From Tannerella sp. (GTDB lineage: Bacteria > Bacteroidota > Bacteroidia > Bacteroidales > Tannerellaceae): DNA of 44,157 nt. A program made the position numbers and the translations under genes. The stretch is from positions 1 through 44,157 of the forward strand of contig JAISTS010000120.1 in assembly GCA_031272455.1 (NCBI GenBank), given 5' to 3'. Below the pieces are notes generated by a model, which saw nothing but the letters and a program-made list of their open reading frames with translations, was not told the DNA's origin and did no database searches. This document shows positions 1 to 9,051 of the stretch, one piece after another. How positions within the stretch are numbered: the first letter of the stretch is position 1; each line of letters starts with the position of its first letter.

Positions 1-272
1 TCGAACATCGTATGATGATACGTGTCGTGCCCGACTTCTTCGAGGTCGTTATGCTTGCCGCTCACACGCAGGCATTTCTGGCTGTCCGCCACGCGCGGAT
101 ATTTCACGGGCGCATTACCAAGAATGATGTCCTTAAACTGGTTCATACCCGCGTTCGTGAACATCAGCGTCGGGTCGCCCTTGATTACCATCGGCGCCGA
201 CGGCACTATTTTATGTCCTTTCGACGCAAAAAACGTCTTGAAAGACTCTCTGATTTCTTTTGATGTTAACAT
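1..272 (-). CDS. alaS: Alanine--tRNA ligase, N-terminal 90 codons (cut by window edge)
   Basis: Alanyl-tRNA synthetase charges tRNA-Ala in the cytosol. The minus-strand reading frame begins at the ATG whose complement is at 270-272 and reads [15 protein letters not shown], then class II motif 1 material ([16 protein letters not shown], about residues 34-49) and [18 protein letters not shown]. This is the canonical AlaRS aminoacylation-domain start. Only about a tenth of the usual roughly 870-residue protein lies inside the window; the rest is lost to the left edge, not to mutation. The gene diverges from the M23 peptidase gene and shares an 87-bp intergenic region with it. Family assignment is secure from sequence recall; no irregularity is visible. 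Confidence 0.95.
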   Translation of the reverse strand, partial: MLTSKEIRESFKTFFASKGHKIVPSAPMVIKGDPTLMFTNAGMNQFKDIILGNAPVKYPRVADSQKCLRVSGKHNDLEEVGHDTYHHTMF

Positions 273-299
273 AATTTAAGTTTATCTGTCGAAAAATAT

Positions 300-330
300 T
301 TTGCAAAGTTACAGCAAATAATTATCTTTG
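300..330 (+). promoter_or_regulatory. Promoter for the M23 peptidase gene (Bacteroidetes type)
   Basis: TTTG at 300-303 and TATCTTTG at 323-330 are separated by 19 bp, an exact fit to the primary sigma (SigABfr) consensus of Bacteroidetes. The start codon follows at 359, leaving a short leader of about 20-25 nt. Confidence 0.7.
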
Positions 331-334
331 CAAC
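304..334 (-). promoter_or_regulatory. Promoter for alaS (Bacteroidetes type)
   Basis: On the minus strand, TAACTTTG (complement of 304-311) matches the -7 consensus TAnnTTTG. A GTTG at 331-334 lies 19 bp upstream and matches three of four bases of the -33 TTTG box. It interlocks with the plus-strand promoter at 300-330. Confidence 0.5.
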
Positions 335-358
335 CCTTTTAAGAAAATTGTTTGCCAA

Positions 359-1342
359 ATGGGACTAATAAAATCGAGGAAAATATATTACCGTTATAAT
401 CCGAATACGCTTGATTATGAACGTGTTTACCCGTCTGCTAAAGAGCGTATCTACTCCGTCCTGAAGCATCTCAGCTCAGGGATTTTAATCGGGGGTGCAG
501 TCTTTTTTGTCTGTTCGCGCGTGTTTGTTTCGCCGTTAGAAACGCTGTTGAAAAAGGAGAATAAACTGCTGCAGACGCAGTACGATGTTTTGTCGGTACA
601 GCTTGATAACGCCTTCGAGGTGCTCGACGACATACAGCAACGTGATGAGAAGCTGTATCGTGCTATATTTCAGGCTCGTACCATACCCGAGTCGGTGCGA
701 AAATCGGGCTATGGAGGCACTAATCGATACGAATATCTGTCTGGAATGTCAAATTCGGAACTTGTCATTGAGACGACAAAAAAGATGGATATACTTAAAA
801 AACAGATGTATATCCAGTCAAATTCGCTTGACGAACTGATTGCGATAGGCAAAAATCTTGAAGCGCGCAACCGCTGCATTCCATCCATTCAGCCGGTGGC
901 AAACAAAGACCTCAAACATACTGCATCAGGCTACGGGATGCGTATCGACCCGATTTACCGCACTATGCGTTTTCATACCGGAATGGACTTTTCGGCTCCC
1001 ACAGGTACCGATATCTATGCCACGGGCGACGGCGTCGTCATCTTTGAAGGCTGGCGGCAGGGCTATGGCAATTGCATCATCATCGACCACGGCTATGGCT
1101 TCAAAACGCTTTACGGGCATCAGAAGAAAAACCTTGTTCGTGTGGGACAGCGTGTTTCACGAGGCGAAATCATTGGTTTGGTAGGCGACAGCGGGCGGTC
1201 AACCGGTCCTCACCTGCATTACGAAGTGCTTGTCAACGACAAACACGACAATCCTGCGAAATATTATTTTCAGGATCTTACGCCCGAAGAATACGATATG
1301 ATGATCCGTCTCGCCGACAATCACGGGCAGGTGATGGATTAG
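359..1342 (+). CDS. M23 family (LytM-type) metallopeptidase, membrane-anchored
   Basis: This is a predicted zinc-dependent peptidoglycan endopeptidase, or an activator of one, anchored in the inner membrane and facing the periplasm. A basic N-terminus is followed by one membrane segment (about residues 39-56), a coiled-coil stretch (about 60-100 and 135-170) and a C-terminal LytM domain. Zinc ligands are visible as HTGMD (His206, Asp210) and HLH (His285, His287), so the active site looks complete rather than degenerate. The length of 327 residues fits the Bacteroidales group of this family. The start at 359 follows a consensus promoter and is the only sensible ATG. A merR-type gene follows 40 bp downstream on the same strand. 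Exact substrate (peptide cross-link type) cannot be told from sequence. Confidence 0.9.
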   Translation: MGLIKSRKIYYRYNPNTLDYERVYPSAKERIYSVLKHLSSGILIGGAVFFVCSRVFVSPLETLLKKENKLLQTQYDVLSVQLDNAFEVLDDIQQRDEKLYRAIFQARTIPESVRKSGYGGTNRYEYLSGMSNSELVIETTKKMDILKKQMYIQSNSLDELIAIGKNLEARNRCIPSIQPVANKDLKHTASGYGMRIDPIYRTMRFHTGMDFSAPTGTDIYATGDGVVIFEGWRQGYGNCIIIDHGYGFKTLYGHQKKNLVRVGQRVSRGEIIGLVGDSGRSTGPHLHYEVLVNDKHDNPAKYYFQDLTPEEYDMMIRLADNHGQVMD

Positions 1343-1382
1343 TTTAAAATATAAAAAATATCAACTGAAATATAAATTATCT

Positions 1383-1727
1383 ATGGGGACGATGCCTGAA
1401 AAACTATATTATTCGATAAAGCAGGTGGCGCAAAAATTTGGCGTCAACGAATCTACTTTACGCTTTTGGGAAAAGGAATTTAAGGAAATATCGCCCCGCA
1501 AAACGGAAAACGGAGTGCGCTATTATACGGAAGACGATATAGCGCAAGTGCGTCTTATTCATCATCTTATCCGCGAACGCAAACTCACCATCGACGGTGC
1601 TCGCCGCCTGCTCAAAGACAACCGCGAAGCGACGGTCAACAACGCCGACGTAGTTCACCGCCTCACAGAGTTGCGCGGTCAGGTAACAGCGCTTCTTGAT
1701 ACTCTCAACGAAATGAATCCCAAGTGA
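1383..1727 (+). CDS. MerR family transcriptional regulator
   Basis: This is a 114-residue DNA-binding protein. The N-terminus holds the MerR winged helix-turn-helix: YYSIKQVAQKFGVNESTLRF (residues 9-28), then the wing with NGVRYYTEDDIAQVRLI. The C-terminal third is a short helical dimerisation segment with no cysteine cluster, so it is not a metal-sensing MerR; the ligand, if any, is unknown. Two in-frame ATGs (1383 and 1395) are possible starts; the second gives MPEKLYYSIK, closer to usual family starts. It lies behind the M23 peptidase gene and probably shares its transcript. Its TGA is directly followed by the last codon of porU on the other strand, leaving no intergenic base. Confidence 0.85.
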   Translation: MGTMPEKLYYSIKQVAQKFGVNESTLRFWEKEFKEISPRKTENGVRYYTEDDIAQVRLIHHLIRERKLTIDGARRLLKDNREATVNNADVVHRLTELRGQVTALLDTLNEMNPK

Positions 1728-4700
1728 TTATCTTCCAAGCACTATCAGCTTTTTGGCTTTGGTAGCTTCGGCTGATGTTTTGGTGCGTATGGCAGCGCGA
1801 TAGATATAAACGCCCGGACGAAGTCTGCCTCCGGCGTTATTTTTCAAATCCCACGTAACAGAATAGGCTTTGAACAGGTCTGACGATCCGTTTTCGCTAT
1901 GCTCCCATTGCAGGCGTCCGGTCAGGTCGTAAACACGGATATTGACCTGCATCTGCGTTTCGGGGCGGTTGTGCGTGAGCAGGAAGGTAACATTTTCGCG
2001 CGCAGGTACGGGCGAGGCGGTCAACTCCGAAATTGTCGGTTTGAGATTATTAACAACCTCAAAAGTAAATGATTGCGTCGAAGAATGATTGAGCACATCC
2101 CATACTTTAAACTCGGCGGAATGTTGTCCTACCGACAGTTCCGGTATGGCAAATTTCACCACTCCTTCGCCCGTGCCGCCCGACAGCGTTTCGTAATATG
2201 CGTTCAGGTTATAGCTCAGGGCAGGATTATTGTCGATGGTCAGCGTTACGTCGTGCCCGATGCTGCTGCCGCCTATATTGACGCCGCTGGCATCCCAGAT
2301 TACGGCTATCAGGAAAGGTGTCTCGTTGACACGGCTACCGTCGGTGAACGTGCTGTCGTTCAGATACAAAGAACGTATTTCGGGACCTTCGTTATCATTG
2401 ATTGCATCGTCGGACGAGCCACCGACACGGAATTTCAGGAAAGCGCCCGATGCTTCTGCATTTGTCTCGGTATCAAGGGCATACAGACTGATTTTGCCCG
2501 GAAGATTGGTGTAGGATATATCTTTGGGAACGACAAACGAAAACGAAAATTCGCCGTCGGTAACGGCATCGTTTATTTTCTGCATCACGCTTGGATAGTC
2601 CTCATATTCAAAAGCTTCGCCCTTGTTGTTGTTGTCTAATGTCTTGATTGTACGCCGACTGTCGAGAATAGTTGCCGACAGTGAGCCGTTGAAATCGGTG
2701 GCTTTTTCGCCTGAATGACTGAGTATGACGCCTTTAATCGTGATATTGTCCAAAGCGCGGAAATTCACCGTGTCGCCCGATGCAGGCAAACCGTTTATTT
2801 CCGTTATCTCGGCTTTGAAATCGGGATACGAGAGCGTCAAAGCGGGGTCGCCGATAAGCAGAAAACGCACGCGGTCGAACTTCGCAATGTCCTGTTTTGT
2901 AGCGCGTATCACTTCGCCGAGCGTCATCCGGCTGCCGTCGGCTCGCTTGTCGAACAGATGCTCCATCAGCTTTTCGTTGATGCTGCCGTTGGTATCCGTG
3001 AAGGCGACGCGGGTAGTGGAAAACAGCCCTATACCTCCGCTTTTGGCGTTGAGAAAGACGTTCTCGCCTGCAGAGGTCTGGAAGCCGTCGAAGGGCGTGA
3101 AATCGCAGGTCGCCGTAATCCACAGCGGCAATGCCGAATAGGTGGCATTCTGGATAAACACCTCTGTGATAATCAGTTCGTCGCTCAATGAACGCTCGTT
3201 GCCATGTCCGGTATAATTGAACACCAGCGTCCCCTCGCGAAATTGTTTTTCAATGCCCGCAGAAACGTCGGGATACGTTACACGCCCGCCTTCGTTCGAT
3301 TTTTTGAACGAATCGAAAAAGAGCCGGTTGTTGATAAATTCGGGACGCTTAAGTTCCATTGTCTGAGCGAGTTGGTTCGATTGGCGGATATGAATTTCAG
3401 AGTAGCCGTCGGTGCCGTTGCCATCGTCTGCCATATAGCAAATCTTGTTTTTCCAGTTGCCCGCATTGCCATTATCCATATACGATATCACCTTATCAAC
3501 CATCTCTTTAGCCTGCGAAACGGTGCGTACCGGAAAGCGTCCGATGCCAAGCAACAGTTTGTCGCTTGCAAGGTTAGTTCCCTCATTATCAGCTAAAAAA
3601 CCAAAATAATCGTCAACGACAACCGAATACCAGTTGAGCGAATTTTGCGTCTGGTAAGTGAGCAGGAAATTGTCCATATTGACATTTTTCCAAGTCGAAG
3701 TGAGCCGTCGGTTATCGTACGAGCCGTCGCCAAAGAGCAGCAGGAAACGCGGCGCGTCGGCGTCGGACGAGCGGCGGTCGTAGAACATCTTCATAAAACG
3801 GCGTATGGCGGTTGCGTCGGGCGTACCGCTCGAAAATTCGTTGTAAACCTGCTCAGGCGTAACTACAACTACGCTGAGGTTGGTTTTTGTGCGGTGATAT
3901 GCAGCCAAGCGCTCAGCTTCGGCGACGAACGAGGGCGGGGCGAGGATAACCATCTCGGTCTGCGGCAACGAGTGCAGGTTTTGCGTTTTCACTTCGCCAA
4001 CCGTTTCGGGCGACGGAAACGATTTTGTCAGATCGACAAGAGCCAATTCGCGAAGCTCGGCGCTTGCAGGGATGGTGAACGACAGCTCCGAGCCTGACTG
4101 TGTCGTTTCGATCAGCGCAGGATGAAAACTGTCTGTAACATCGAACACCAGCATTTCGGATGTAGCATCGGCAACTGTGAATTGTGCCACATTGTTGCGC
4201 GCTTGCAGGCTGCGGAAAAAAGTGAACGGCTCGCTATATGATTTGAGCTGCCTTTTCGCTTGAATAACAATGTAATCGAGAAAACTCTGATGCCCCGAAG
4301 GGCTGTAGCTGACGGTTGCCTTGATTTCCTCGTTTTTTTCGCCTTTCCATGCTGCATAATCGTACGCTTCGATGCCTTTGGTATATACGGCGTCGTAGCC
4401 GATATTTTGGGCTATGCTCTTTTCTATCAGCTGATTGCCGTCAATGCTAAGCGACACCTTTCCCGTCGAGTTTGTAGGATTGGCAATGAAACGCAGCGTA
4501 ACCATCGCGTCGTCGGCTGTGATGCCGGGGATGCGGAAAGTGAAATTTTGTGTAGTGCTCGACTCGAAACTTTCGCCAAACAGCTCGCGACCGGAATTAT
4601 TGACCGATCGCTCGTCTTTTTCGTGAATAGCGTAATCGTCGAAAGTATTGATTTTCAGCGCAGCGCCTGCTGCCGGCGACGCCGCTTCAGCCATCTCTGC

Positions 4701-5135
4701 AACAGGAGTGGCGTCGGTAACAAAATAGTAGCCGTAAGTAGAATACGGATTGTTTTCGTGTACGAACTGCGAGACTTGCGACAGCCCGAAACTGACAGAT
4801 TTATAAGTCCATTTCACCGGACCTTTGGCATAGAAAAGCAGATAGTCGGAGCCGCGCCAGACATCGGTTGCGGGCAGGTCGTCGATATACGGTTGCGAGA
4901 AATCTTCGTCGAGCAGCCATCCGCCGTAGCCGTGTACAGACACTTTGGCGGGGTCGGAAAAGCCCATTTTTTTCAGGTCCTGATATGTGATTTTGAATAT
5001 TCCGGTGTGGTCAACGCGGATTTTCACCCATTTGCCTTCGGACAGAACGGATTGCGCGGCATAGCGGCTGCCGTCCGCCTTTGTTAGGCAGGCAAACAGG
5101 CATAACATCATTACAAGCACACATATCCGATTCAT
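1728..5135 (-). CDS. porU: Type IX secretion system sortase PorU (C25 gingipain-like)
   Basis: PorU is the cell-surface sortase of the T9SS. It removes the C-terminal signal of secreted cargo and, with PorV, PorQ and PorZ, links the cargo to anionic LPS. The protein has 1135 residues, about the family's normal size. A Sec signal peptide covers residues 1-20. A C25 peptidase core in the middle shows a catalytic His-Cys pair: NYTGHGNERS (His644) and LWITATCDFTPFDG (Cys677). The C-terminus (about 1050-1135) is itself a T9SS-type CTD ending with LRPGVYIYRA and a basic tail, as known for PorU. It sits 19 bp behind the FAH-family gene, so it is probably the last gene of a three-gene minus-strand unit. 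The family match is strong from the paired His/Cys motifs plus the CTD. Confidence 0.88.
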   Translation of the reverse strand: MNRICVLVMMLCLFACLTKADGSRYAAQSVLSEGKWVKIRVDHTGIFKITYQDLKKMGFSDPAKVSVHGYGGWLLDEDFSQPYIDDLPATDVWRGSDYLLFYAKGPVKWTYKSVSFGLSQVSQFVHENNPYSTYGYYFVTDATPVAEMAEAASPAAGAALKINTFDDYAIHEKDERSVNNSGRELFGESFESSTTQNFTFRIPGITADDAMVTLRFIANPTNSTGKVSLSIDGNQLIEKSIAQNIGYDAVYTKGIEAYDYAAWKGEKNEEIKATVSYSPSGHQSFLDYIVIQAKRQLKSYSEPFTFFRSLQARNNVAQFTVADATSEMLVFDVTDSFHPALIETTQSGSELSFTIPASAELRELALVDLTKSFPSPETVGEVKTQNLHSLPQTEMVILAPPSFVAEAERLAAYHRTKTNLSVVVVTPEQVYNEFSSGTPDATAIRRFMKMFYDRRSSDADAPRFLLLFGDGSYDNRRLTSTWKNVNMDNFLLTYQTQNSLNWYSVVVDDYFGFLADNEGTNLASDKLLLGIGRFPVRTVSQAKEMVDKVISYMDNGNAGNWKNKICYMADDGNGTDGYSEIHIRQSNQLAQTMELKRPEFINNRLFFDSFKKSNEGGRVTYPDVSAGIEKQFREGTLVFNYTGHGNERSLSDELIITEVFIQNATYSALPLWITATCDFTPFDGFQTSAGENVFLNAKSGGIGLFSTTRVAFTDTNGSINEKLMEHLFDKRADGSRMTLGEVIRATKQDIAKFDRVRFLLIGDPALTLSYPDFKAEITEINGLPASGDTVNFRALDNITIKGVILSHSGEKATDFNGSLSATILDSRRTIKTLDNNNKGEAFEYEDYPSVMQKINDAVTDGEFSFSFVVPKDISYTNLPGKISLYALDTETNAEASGAFLKFRVGGSSDDAINDNEGPEIRSLYLNDSTFTDGSRVNETPFLIAVIWDASGVNIGGSSIGHDVTLTIDNNPALSYNLNAYYETLSGGTGEGVVKFAIPELSVGQHSAEFKVWDVLNHSSTQSFTFEVVNNLKPTISELTASPVPARENVTFLLTHNRPETQMQVNIRVYDLTGRLQWEHSENGSSDLFKAYSVTWDLKNNAGGRLRPGVYIYRAAIRTKTSAEATKAKKLIVLGR

Positions 5136-5154
5136 TATAAATAAGTTATCTTCG

Positions 5155-5766
5155 TTATCTCACATAAAAATCGAGCAGTTTCCTGTCGCCGATAAATCCT
5201 TGCAGATGGTCGCCGACATTGACTTTAGCCACTCCGGCAGGCGTTCCGGTGAATATCAAATCGCCCATTCGCAATGTCATAAAGCGGCTCACGTACTCGA
5301 TGATTTTGTCAATCGTAAAAATCATATCGCCCGAAAATCCCGTCTGTACAGTCGTGCCGTTGACGTCGAGCCTGAACTGCAGTGCGCCAATCTCACCCGC
5401 CTCAGCGAGCGGAATGAATTTGCCCGTAACGGCGGCGTTGTCGAACGCTTTGCTCAGCTCCCACGGCAGTCCGGCGTTGCGCAGTTTCGATTGTAAGTCG
5501 CGGGCGGTGAAGTCTATCCCGACCGTAACTTCGTCGTAATAGCGATGCGCAAACTGTTCGGAAATATTCTTGCCGAGCCTGTTGATTTTGACGACAATTT
5601 CTGTTTCGTGATGCACTTCGGCAGAAAAATCGGGCAGAAAGAACGGCTTTCCGTCCTTCAGCACAGCGTCGCCTTTCATGAAAATCGTTGGCTCTAATCT
5701 ATTTAACGTATGATGCATCTCTTTATTGTGAGTTGCATAGTTCATACCTACGGCGATAATTTTCAT
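5155..5766 (-). CDS. Fumarylacetoacetate hydrolase (FAH) family protein
   Basis: This is a 203-residue FAH-fold enzyme. Members hydrolyse or decarboxylate acylpyruvates and oxaloacetate-like substrates using a divalent metal. The metal-binding triad region is visible as FSAEVHHETEIVVKI (residues about 48-62) and further VGIDFTARDLQ and LIFTGTPAGVAKV near the end, all family signatures. Length fits the short, single-domain type (YcgM-like). The ATG overlaps the stop of the upstream acyltransferase gene (ATGA at 5763-5766), so translation is coupled. The true substrate cannot be predicted; there are no tyrosine-degradation or aromatic-catabolism genes nearby, so a housekeeping role in metabolite repair is an inference. 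Confidence 0.85.
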   Translation of the reverse strand: MKIIAVGMNYATHNKEMHHTLNRLEPTIFMKGDAVLKDGKPFFLPDFSAEVHHETEIVVKINRLGKNISEQFAHRYYDEVTVGIDFTARDLQSKLRNAGLPWELSKAFDNAAVTGKFIPLAEAGEIGALQFRLDVNGTTVQTGFSGDMIFTIDKIIEYVSRFMTLRMGDLIFTGTPAGVAKVNVGDHLQGFIGDRKLLDFYVR

Positions 5767-6914
5767 TGCGCTAAATGATTTTTGAGCGGATTTGAGTACA
5801 TTTCGAGCATTTTTGTACGCAGGAAATCCTCGTCTTTGTTGTTGATGTCAATCTTAGCTATCTGATTTTTAAGGTATTCGCAAAACTCTTCCTTGTCGCT
5901 GATGCCATAGTTATTGCTAAATCGCGAAGTCTTGTACAGCATATCGTAAGCCACATAGTTGCGCGGATAGAAGCGGTAATGTTTGTAAATCTCCCTGTCG
6001 ATAGCGGCGGCTATAGCCGAAAACAGCTCATTTTTTTCGAGCGCAGGGTCGATATGTTGCAGCGCGGGATTGATGGGCGAGCCGATAGTGAAATGTACGC
6101 GCCCCTTGTTTTGCAGTATGCCGATTTCCATGCTGAGCAGGTCGTCGCGTTTGCTTTTCGTGAAGTGCGGATTGTCGCGTTTGAGCTGAAATTCCTGTGC
6201 TTTGAGATAGTCGCAGGGGTCGATTTCGTAGGAGATGGCGACGGGCACGATGTTGAGCGACATCAGGTTAGTAAGGATATCCTCTGTGCCGCCCATATTC
6301 AGCATCTTCAGTACGCTGTTTTGCGTCGTATCGTTCGAGTCTTTCGCCCGTCCTTCGCGCTGGGCGATCCATATCGAATCTTTTGTCTCTTTGATAGTGT
6401 GGTGGATATACGCCGACAGTTTATGGCTCTCTTCGAGCATCTGGCGGACGGGGATATCGCGCTTGACGATGAAGCAGTTATTCATCCTCACGACGAGGTT
6501 TATCCACGGATAAATCAGCAGGTTATCGCCAATAGCAACCTGCGTCATTGCGCGTCCGATGTCGAAGAGCAGCAGATTGAGAAATGCCACGTCCATCACT
6601 ATGTCGCGATGATTGGAAATAATCGTACACGGCGCTTCCGGCAGATTTTTCTTACCTGAAATCGTCAGTGAAAAAGTCGATTTTTTGGCAATCATGCTGA
6701 CTGCCGTATAACCCAAATTTGCCTTGAAATCGTTTTTAGTCTTGCACTTACGCATCTGATTGGCAAACGTTTCCCAATCGAGACCGGGCATAATGTAATT
6801 CAAAGCGTGACGGAAACCGTCAGACTCGATGAGGGTCTCGATAGCTGCGCTCACTTCGCTGTCGTTCAACGGGCGAATGTCGTCAAAATCATACACTTTA
6901 GTCTCTTTTTCCAT
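5763..6914 (-). CDS. PlsC/LPLAT-type acyltransferase family protein
   Basis: This is a 383-residue protein with an acyltransferase core and long extensions on both sides. PCTIISNHRDIVMDVAFLNL (residues about 95-114) is the expected block I; members transfer acyl groups to lysophospholipid or related acceptors at the inner membrane. Later blocks such as NNCFIVKRDI, IWIAQREGRAKD (block III-like EGR) and IVPVAISYEIDPCD (block IV-like) follow in order. The His-to-Asp spacing is HRDIVMD, so a classic HX4D is not met: the Asp residues lie two and six positions after the His. It is the first gene of a unit with the FAH gene and porU. A -7 element (complement of 6937-6944, TAATTTTG) lies 22 bp upstream, but I see no good -33 box. 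The acceptor substrate is unknown. Confidence 0.75.
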   Translation of the reverse strand: MEKETKVYDFDDIRPLNDSEVSAAIETLIESDGFRHALNYIMPGLDWETFANQMRKCKTKNDFKANLGYTAVSMIAKKSTFSLTISGKKNLPEAPCTIISNHRDIVMDVAFLNLLLFDIGRAMTQVAIGDNLLIYPWINLVVRMNNCFIVKRDIPVRQMLEESHKLSAYIHHTIKETKDSIWIAQREGRAKDSNDTTQNSVLKMLNMGGTEDILTNLMSLNIVPVAISYEIDPCDYLKAQEFQLKRDNPHFTKSKRDDLLSMEIGILQNKGRVHFTIGSPINPALQHIDPALEKNELFSAIAAAIDREIYKHYRFYPRNYVAYDMLYKTSRFSNNYGISDKEEFCEYLKNQIAKIDINNKDEDFLRTKMLEMYSNPLKNHLAQ

Positions 6915-6994
6915 CTTTGCTTTCTGGTTTACGATACAAAATTAGTTAAAAAATCATTACAACCTCTCTTGTTAGAATTTTTTATCACTTGTTT

Positions 6995-7966
6995 TCATTC
7001 GTTTTCAATTATTAAGGTAAGGACATCGGTCATATTTAGCCCCATAGCCCTGACTTGCTGCGGGATAAAACTCGTTTCCGTCATACCGGGAGTGGTATTG
7101 ACTTCGAGCATCACCGGCTCGCCGTCGTCGGGAATGATGTAATCGACGCGGATTATGCCTTTTGCGCCCAACGCTTTGTAGATATAACTTGTCGTCTGCT
7201 GCACTTTATCCCTTAGGACGTCCGATATTCTGGCGGGCGTAATTTCCTGAACTTCACCGTTATATTTCGCTCCGTAATCGAAAAATTCATTTTTGGGAAC
7301 GACTTCCGTAACGGGCAGGACGGTCATCTCGTTGCCTGCTTTGAAACACCCGCAGGTTACCTCCGTGCCGGGGATAAAACGCTCGATCATAACTTCGTTG
7401 CCTTCCGCAAATGCGTGATCTATAGCCTGTTTGAGCTGACTCGGTTCGTTCACGCGCGATACTCCGAAACTGCTGCCGTTGTCGTTGGGTTTAACAAAAA
7501 CGGGCACTCCGAGCTTGGCGACAATCTCAAGCATCTCGTATGGCTCGCCGCGCCTCAGGATGAGCGAATCGGCAACTCTGACGCCCATTGCACCGAGAAA
7601 CTTATTGCAGGCAAACTTGTTGAAAGTCAGCGCACTTGCGAATACATCGCAACTCGAATAAGGTATTCCTGTCATATCGAAATATCCCTGTAGCTGTCCG
7701 TTTTCGCCCGGCGTTCCGTGAATGGTGATGTAGGCGTAATCAATCTTGATACGCTGCCCTTCGCTGACGAAACTGAAATCGCTGCGGTCAATCGGCGTTG
7801 CGCCGCCGCCGTCAAGCAGCACATCCCAGCTATCTTTCTTAATTACAGCAATATATGGGTTGTATTTTTTGCGGTCAATAGCCTTATAAATGCCGTTAGC
7901 GCTGCGAAGCGAGACCTCAAATTCGGACGAAAATCCTCCGGCTACGATAGCTATATTTTTCTTCAT
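6995..7966 (-). CDS. ddl: D-alanine--D-alanine ligase
   Basis: Ddl joins two D-alanines with ATP in the cytosol to give the dipeptide for the peptidoglycan stem. The protein has 323 residues, normal for the family. The N-terminus MKKNIAIVAGGFSSEFEVSL carries the GG-xSxE-xxVSL signature. ATP-grasp features follow: FVKPNDNGSSFGVSRV (residues about 157-172), EVTCGCFK, and the C-terminal metal site VMLEVNTTPGMTETSFIPQQ. The ATG overlaps the stop of rluD (ATGA at 7963-7966), so it is the last gene of the PASTA-rluD-ddl unit. Confidence 0.95.
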   Translation of the reverse strand: MKKNIAIVAGGFSSEFEVSLRSANGIYKAIDRKKYNPYIAVIKKDSWDVLLDGGGATPIDRSDFSFVSEGQRIKIDYAYITIHGTPGENGQLQGYFDMTGIPYSSCDVFASALTFNKFACNKFLGAMGVRVADSLILRRGEPYEMLEIVAKLGVPVFVKPNDNGSSFGVSRVNEPSQLKQAIDHAFAEGNEVMIERFIPGTEVTCGCFKAGNEMTVLPVTEVVPKNEFFDYGAKYNGEVQEITPARISDVLRDKVQQTTSYIYKALGAKGIIRVDYIIPDDGEPVMLEVNTTPGMTETSFIPQQVRAMGLNMTDVLTLIIENE

Positions 7967-9039
7967 ATCTCTTTGTTATTTACGTAATTAGTCCATTTAT
8001 TGATTAGCTCGCGCATATCGTCGGGCAGTTCAGAGTCGAAAAACATCATCTCGCCCGTCGCGGGATGAATGAAACCGAGCGTTTTGGCGTGGAGAGCCTG
8101 CCGCGGACAGACGGCGAAGCAGTTGCGCACAAATTGCTGGTATTTCGAGAAGGTTTGACCTTTCAAAATCTGGTTGCCGCCATAGCGCGCGTCGTTGAAA
8201 ACCGGATGACCTAAATATTTAAGATGTACGCGAATCTGATGTGTGCGTCCGGTTTCGAGACGACATTCGAGCAGGCTGACATAGCCGAGCCGCTCAAGCG
8301 TAGTGTAGTGAGTAACAGCCGGTTTACCCTGTTCGCCGTCAGTAAAAACGGTCATTTGCAGGCGGTCGTGAGGGTCGCGTCCGATGTTGCCTTCGATCCG
8401 TCCTTCCATCTCTTTGGGAATGCCCCAGGCGACAGTCCAGTATTTCCGCTGGGTCGTCTTGTTGAAAAACTGTTTGCCCAGATGTGTCTTAATATCAGGA
8501 CGTTTGGCAATCACGAGCAGCCCCGAAGTGTCTTTGTCGATGCGATGTACAAGTCCGACGGCGGGGTCCGACGGGTCGAATGTCGCATCGTCTTTCAGAT
8601 GAAAAGCCAGCGCATTGACCAATGTGCCGGTGTAGTTGCCGTGCCCCGGATGGACTACCAGCCCCGCCGGTTTGTTTACAACAAGCAGATAATCATCCTC
8701 ATAGACAATATTTAGTGGGATGTCTTCGGGCAGGATTTCCGTTTCGTAACGCGGGCGCGACATCACAATACTGACGACGTCGAGCGGCTTGATGCGATAA
8801 TTGCTCTTCACCGGCTTGCCGTTGACGAGGATGCAGTCGGCTTCGGCAGCCAGCTGTATGCGATTGCGGCTGATATGCGTAAGCCTGTCAATCAGGAATT
8901 TATCTATACGGAGAAGGGACTGGTTTTTGTCGGCAGTGAACCGAAAATGCTCATATAAAGGCTGTTCGTCAATCGTGTCGTCGCCCGATTCGGTTAAATC
9001 ATCCTCAGTATCAGGAATTTTGATTAGTTTGTCATCCAT
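7963..9039 (-). CDS. rluD: RluA/RluD family 23S rRNA pseudouridine synthase
   Basis: It converts uridines to pseudouridine in rRNA; by size and domain order it is RluD-like (positions near the decoding-centre helix 69 in model bacteria). An acidic N-terminal tail of about 30 residues precedes an S4 RNA-binding domain (about 40-100), then the catalytic domain with VGLVHRIDKDTSGLLVIAK; Asp168 in HRID is the catalytic aspartate. Further motifs are LVVNKPAGLVVHPG and LETGRTHQIRVH. The 358-residue length is normal. It overlaps ddl downstream by 4 bp and follows the PASTA gene by 12 bp. The exact target uridines are inferred from the family only. Confidence 0.9.
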   Translation of the reverse strand: MDDKLIKIPDTEDDLTESGDDTIDEQPLYEHFRFTADKNQSLLRIDKFLIDRLTHISRNRIQLAAEADCILVNGKPVKSNYRIKPLDVVSIVMSRPRYETEILPEDIPLNIVYEDDYLLVVNKPAGLVVHPGHGNYTGTLVNALAFHLKDDATFDPSDPAVGLVHRIDKDTSGLLVIAKRPDIKTHLGKQFFNKTTQRKYWTVAWGIPKEMEGRIEGNIGRDPHDRLQMTVFTDGEQGKPAVTHYTTLERLGYVSLLECRLETGRTHQIRVHLKYLGHPVFNDARYGGNQILKGQTFSKYQQFVRNCFAVCPRQALHAKTLGFIHPATGEMMFFDSELPDDMRELINKWTNYVNNKEI

Positions 9040-9051
9040 GCCGAGAGGTTT

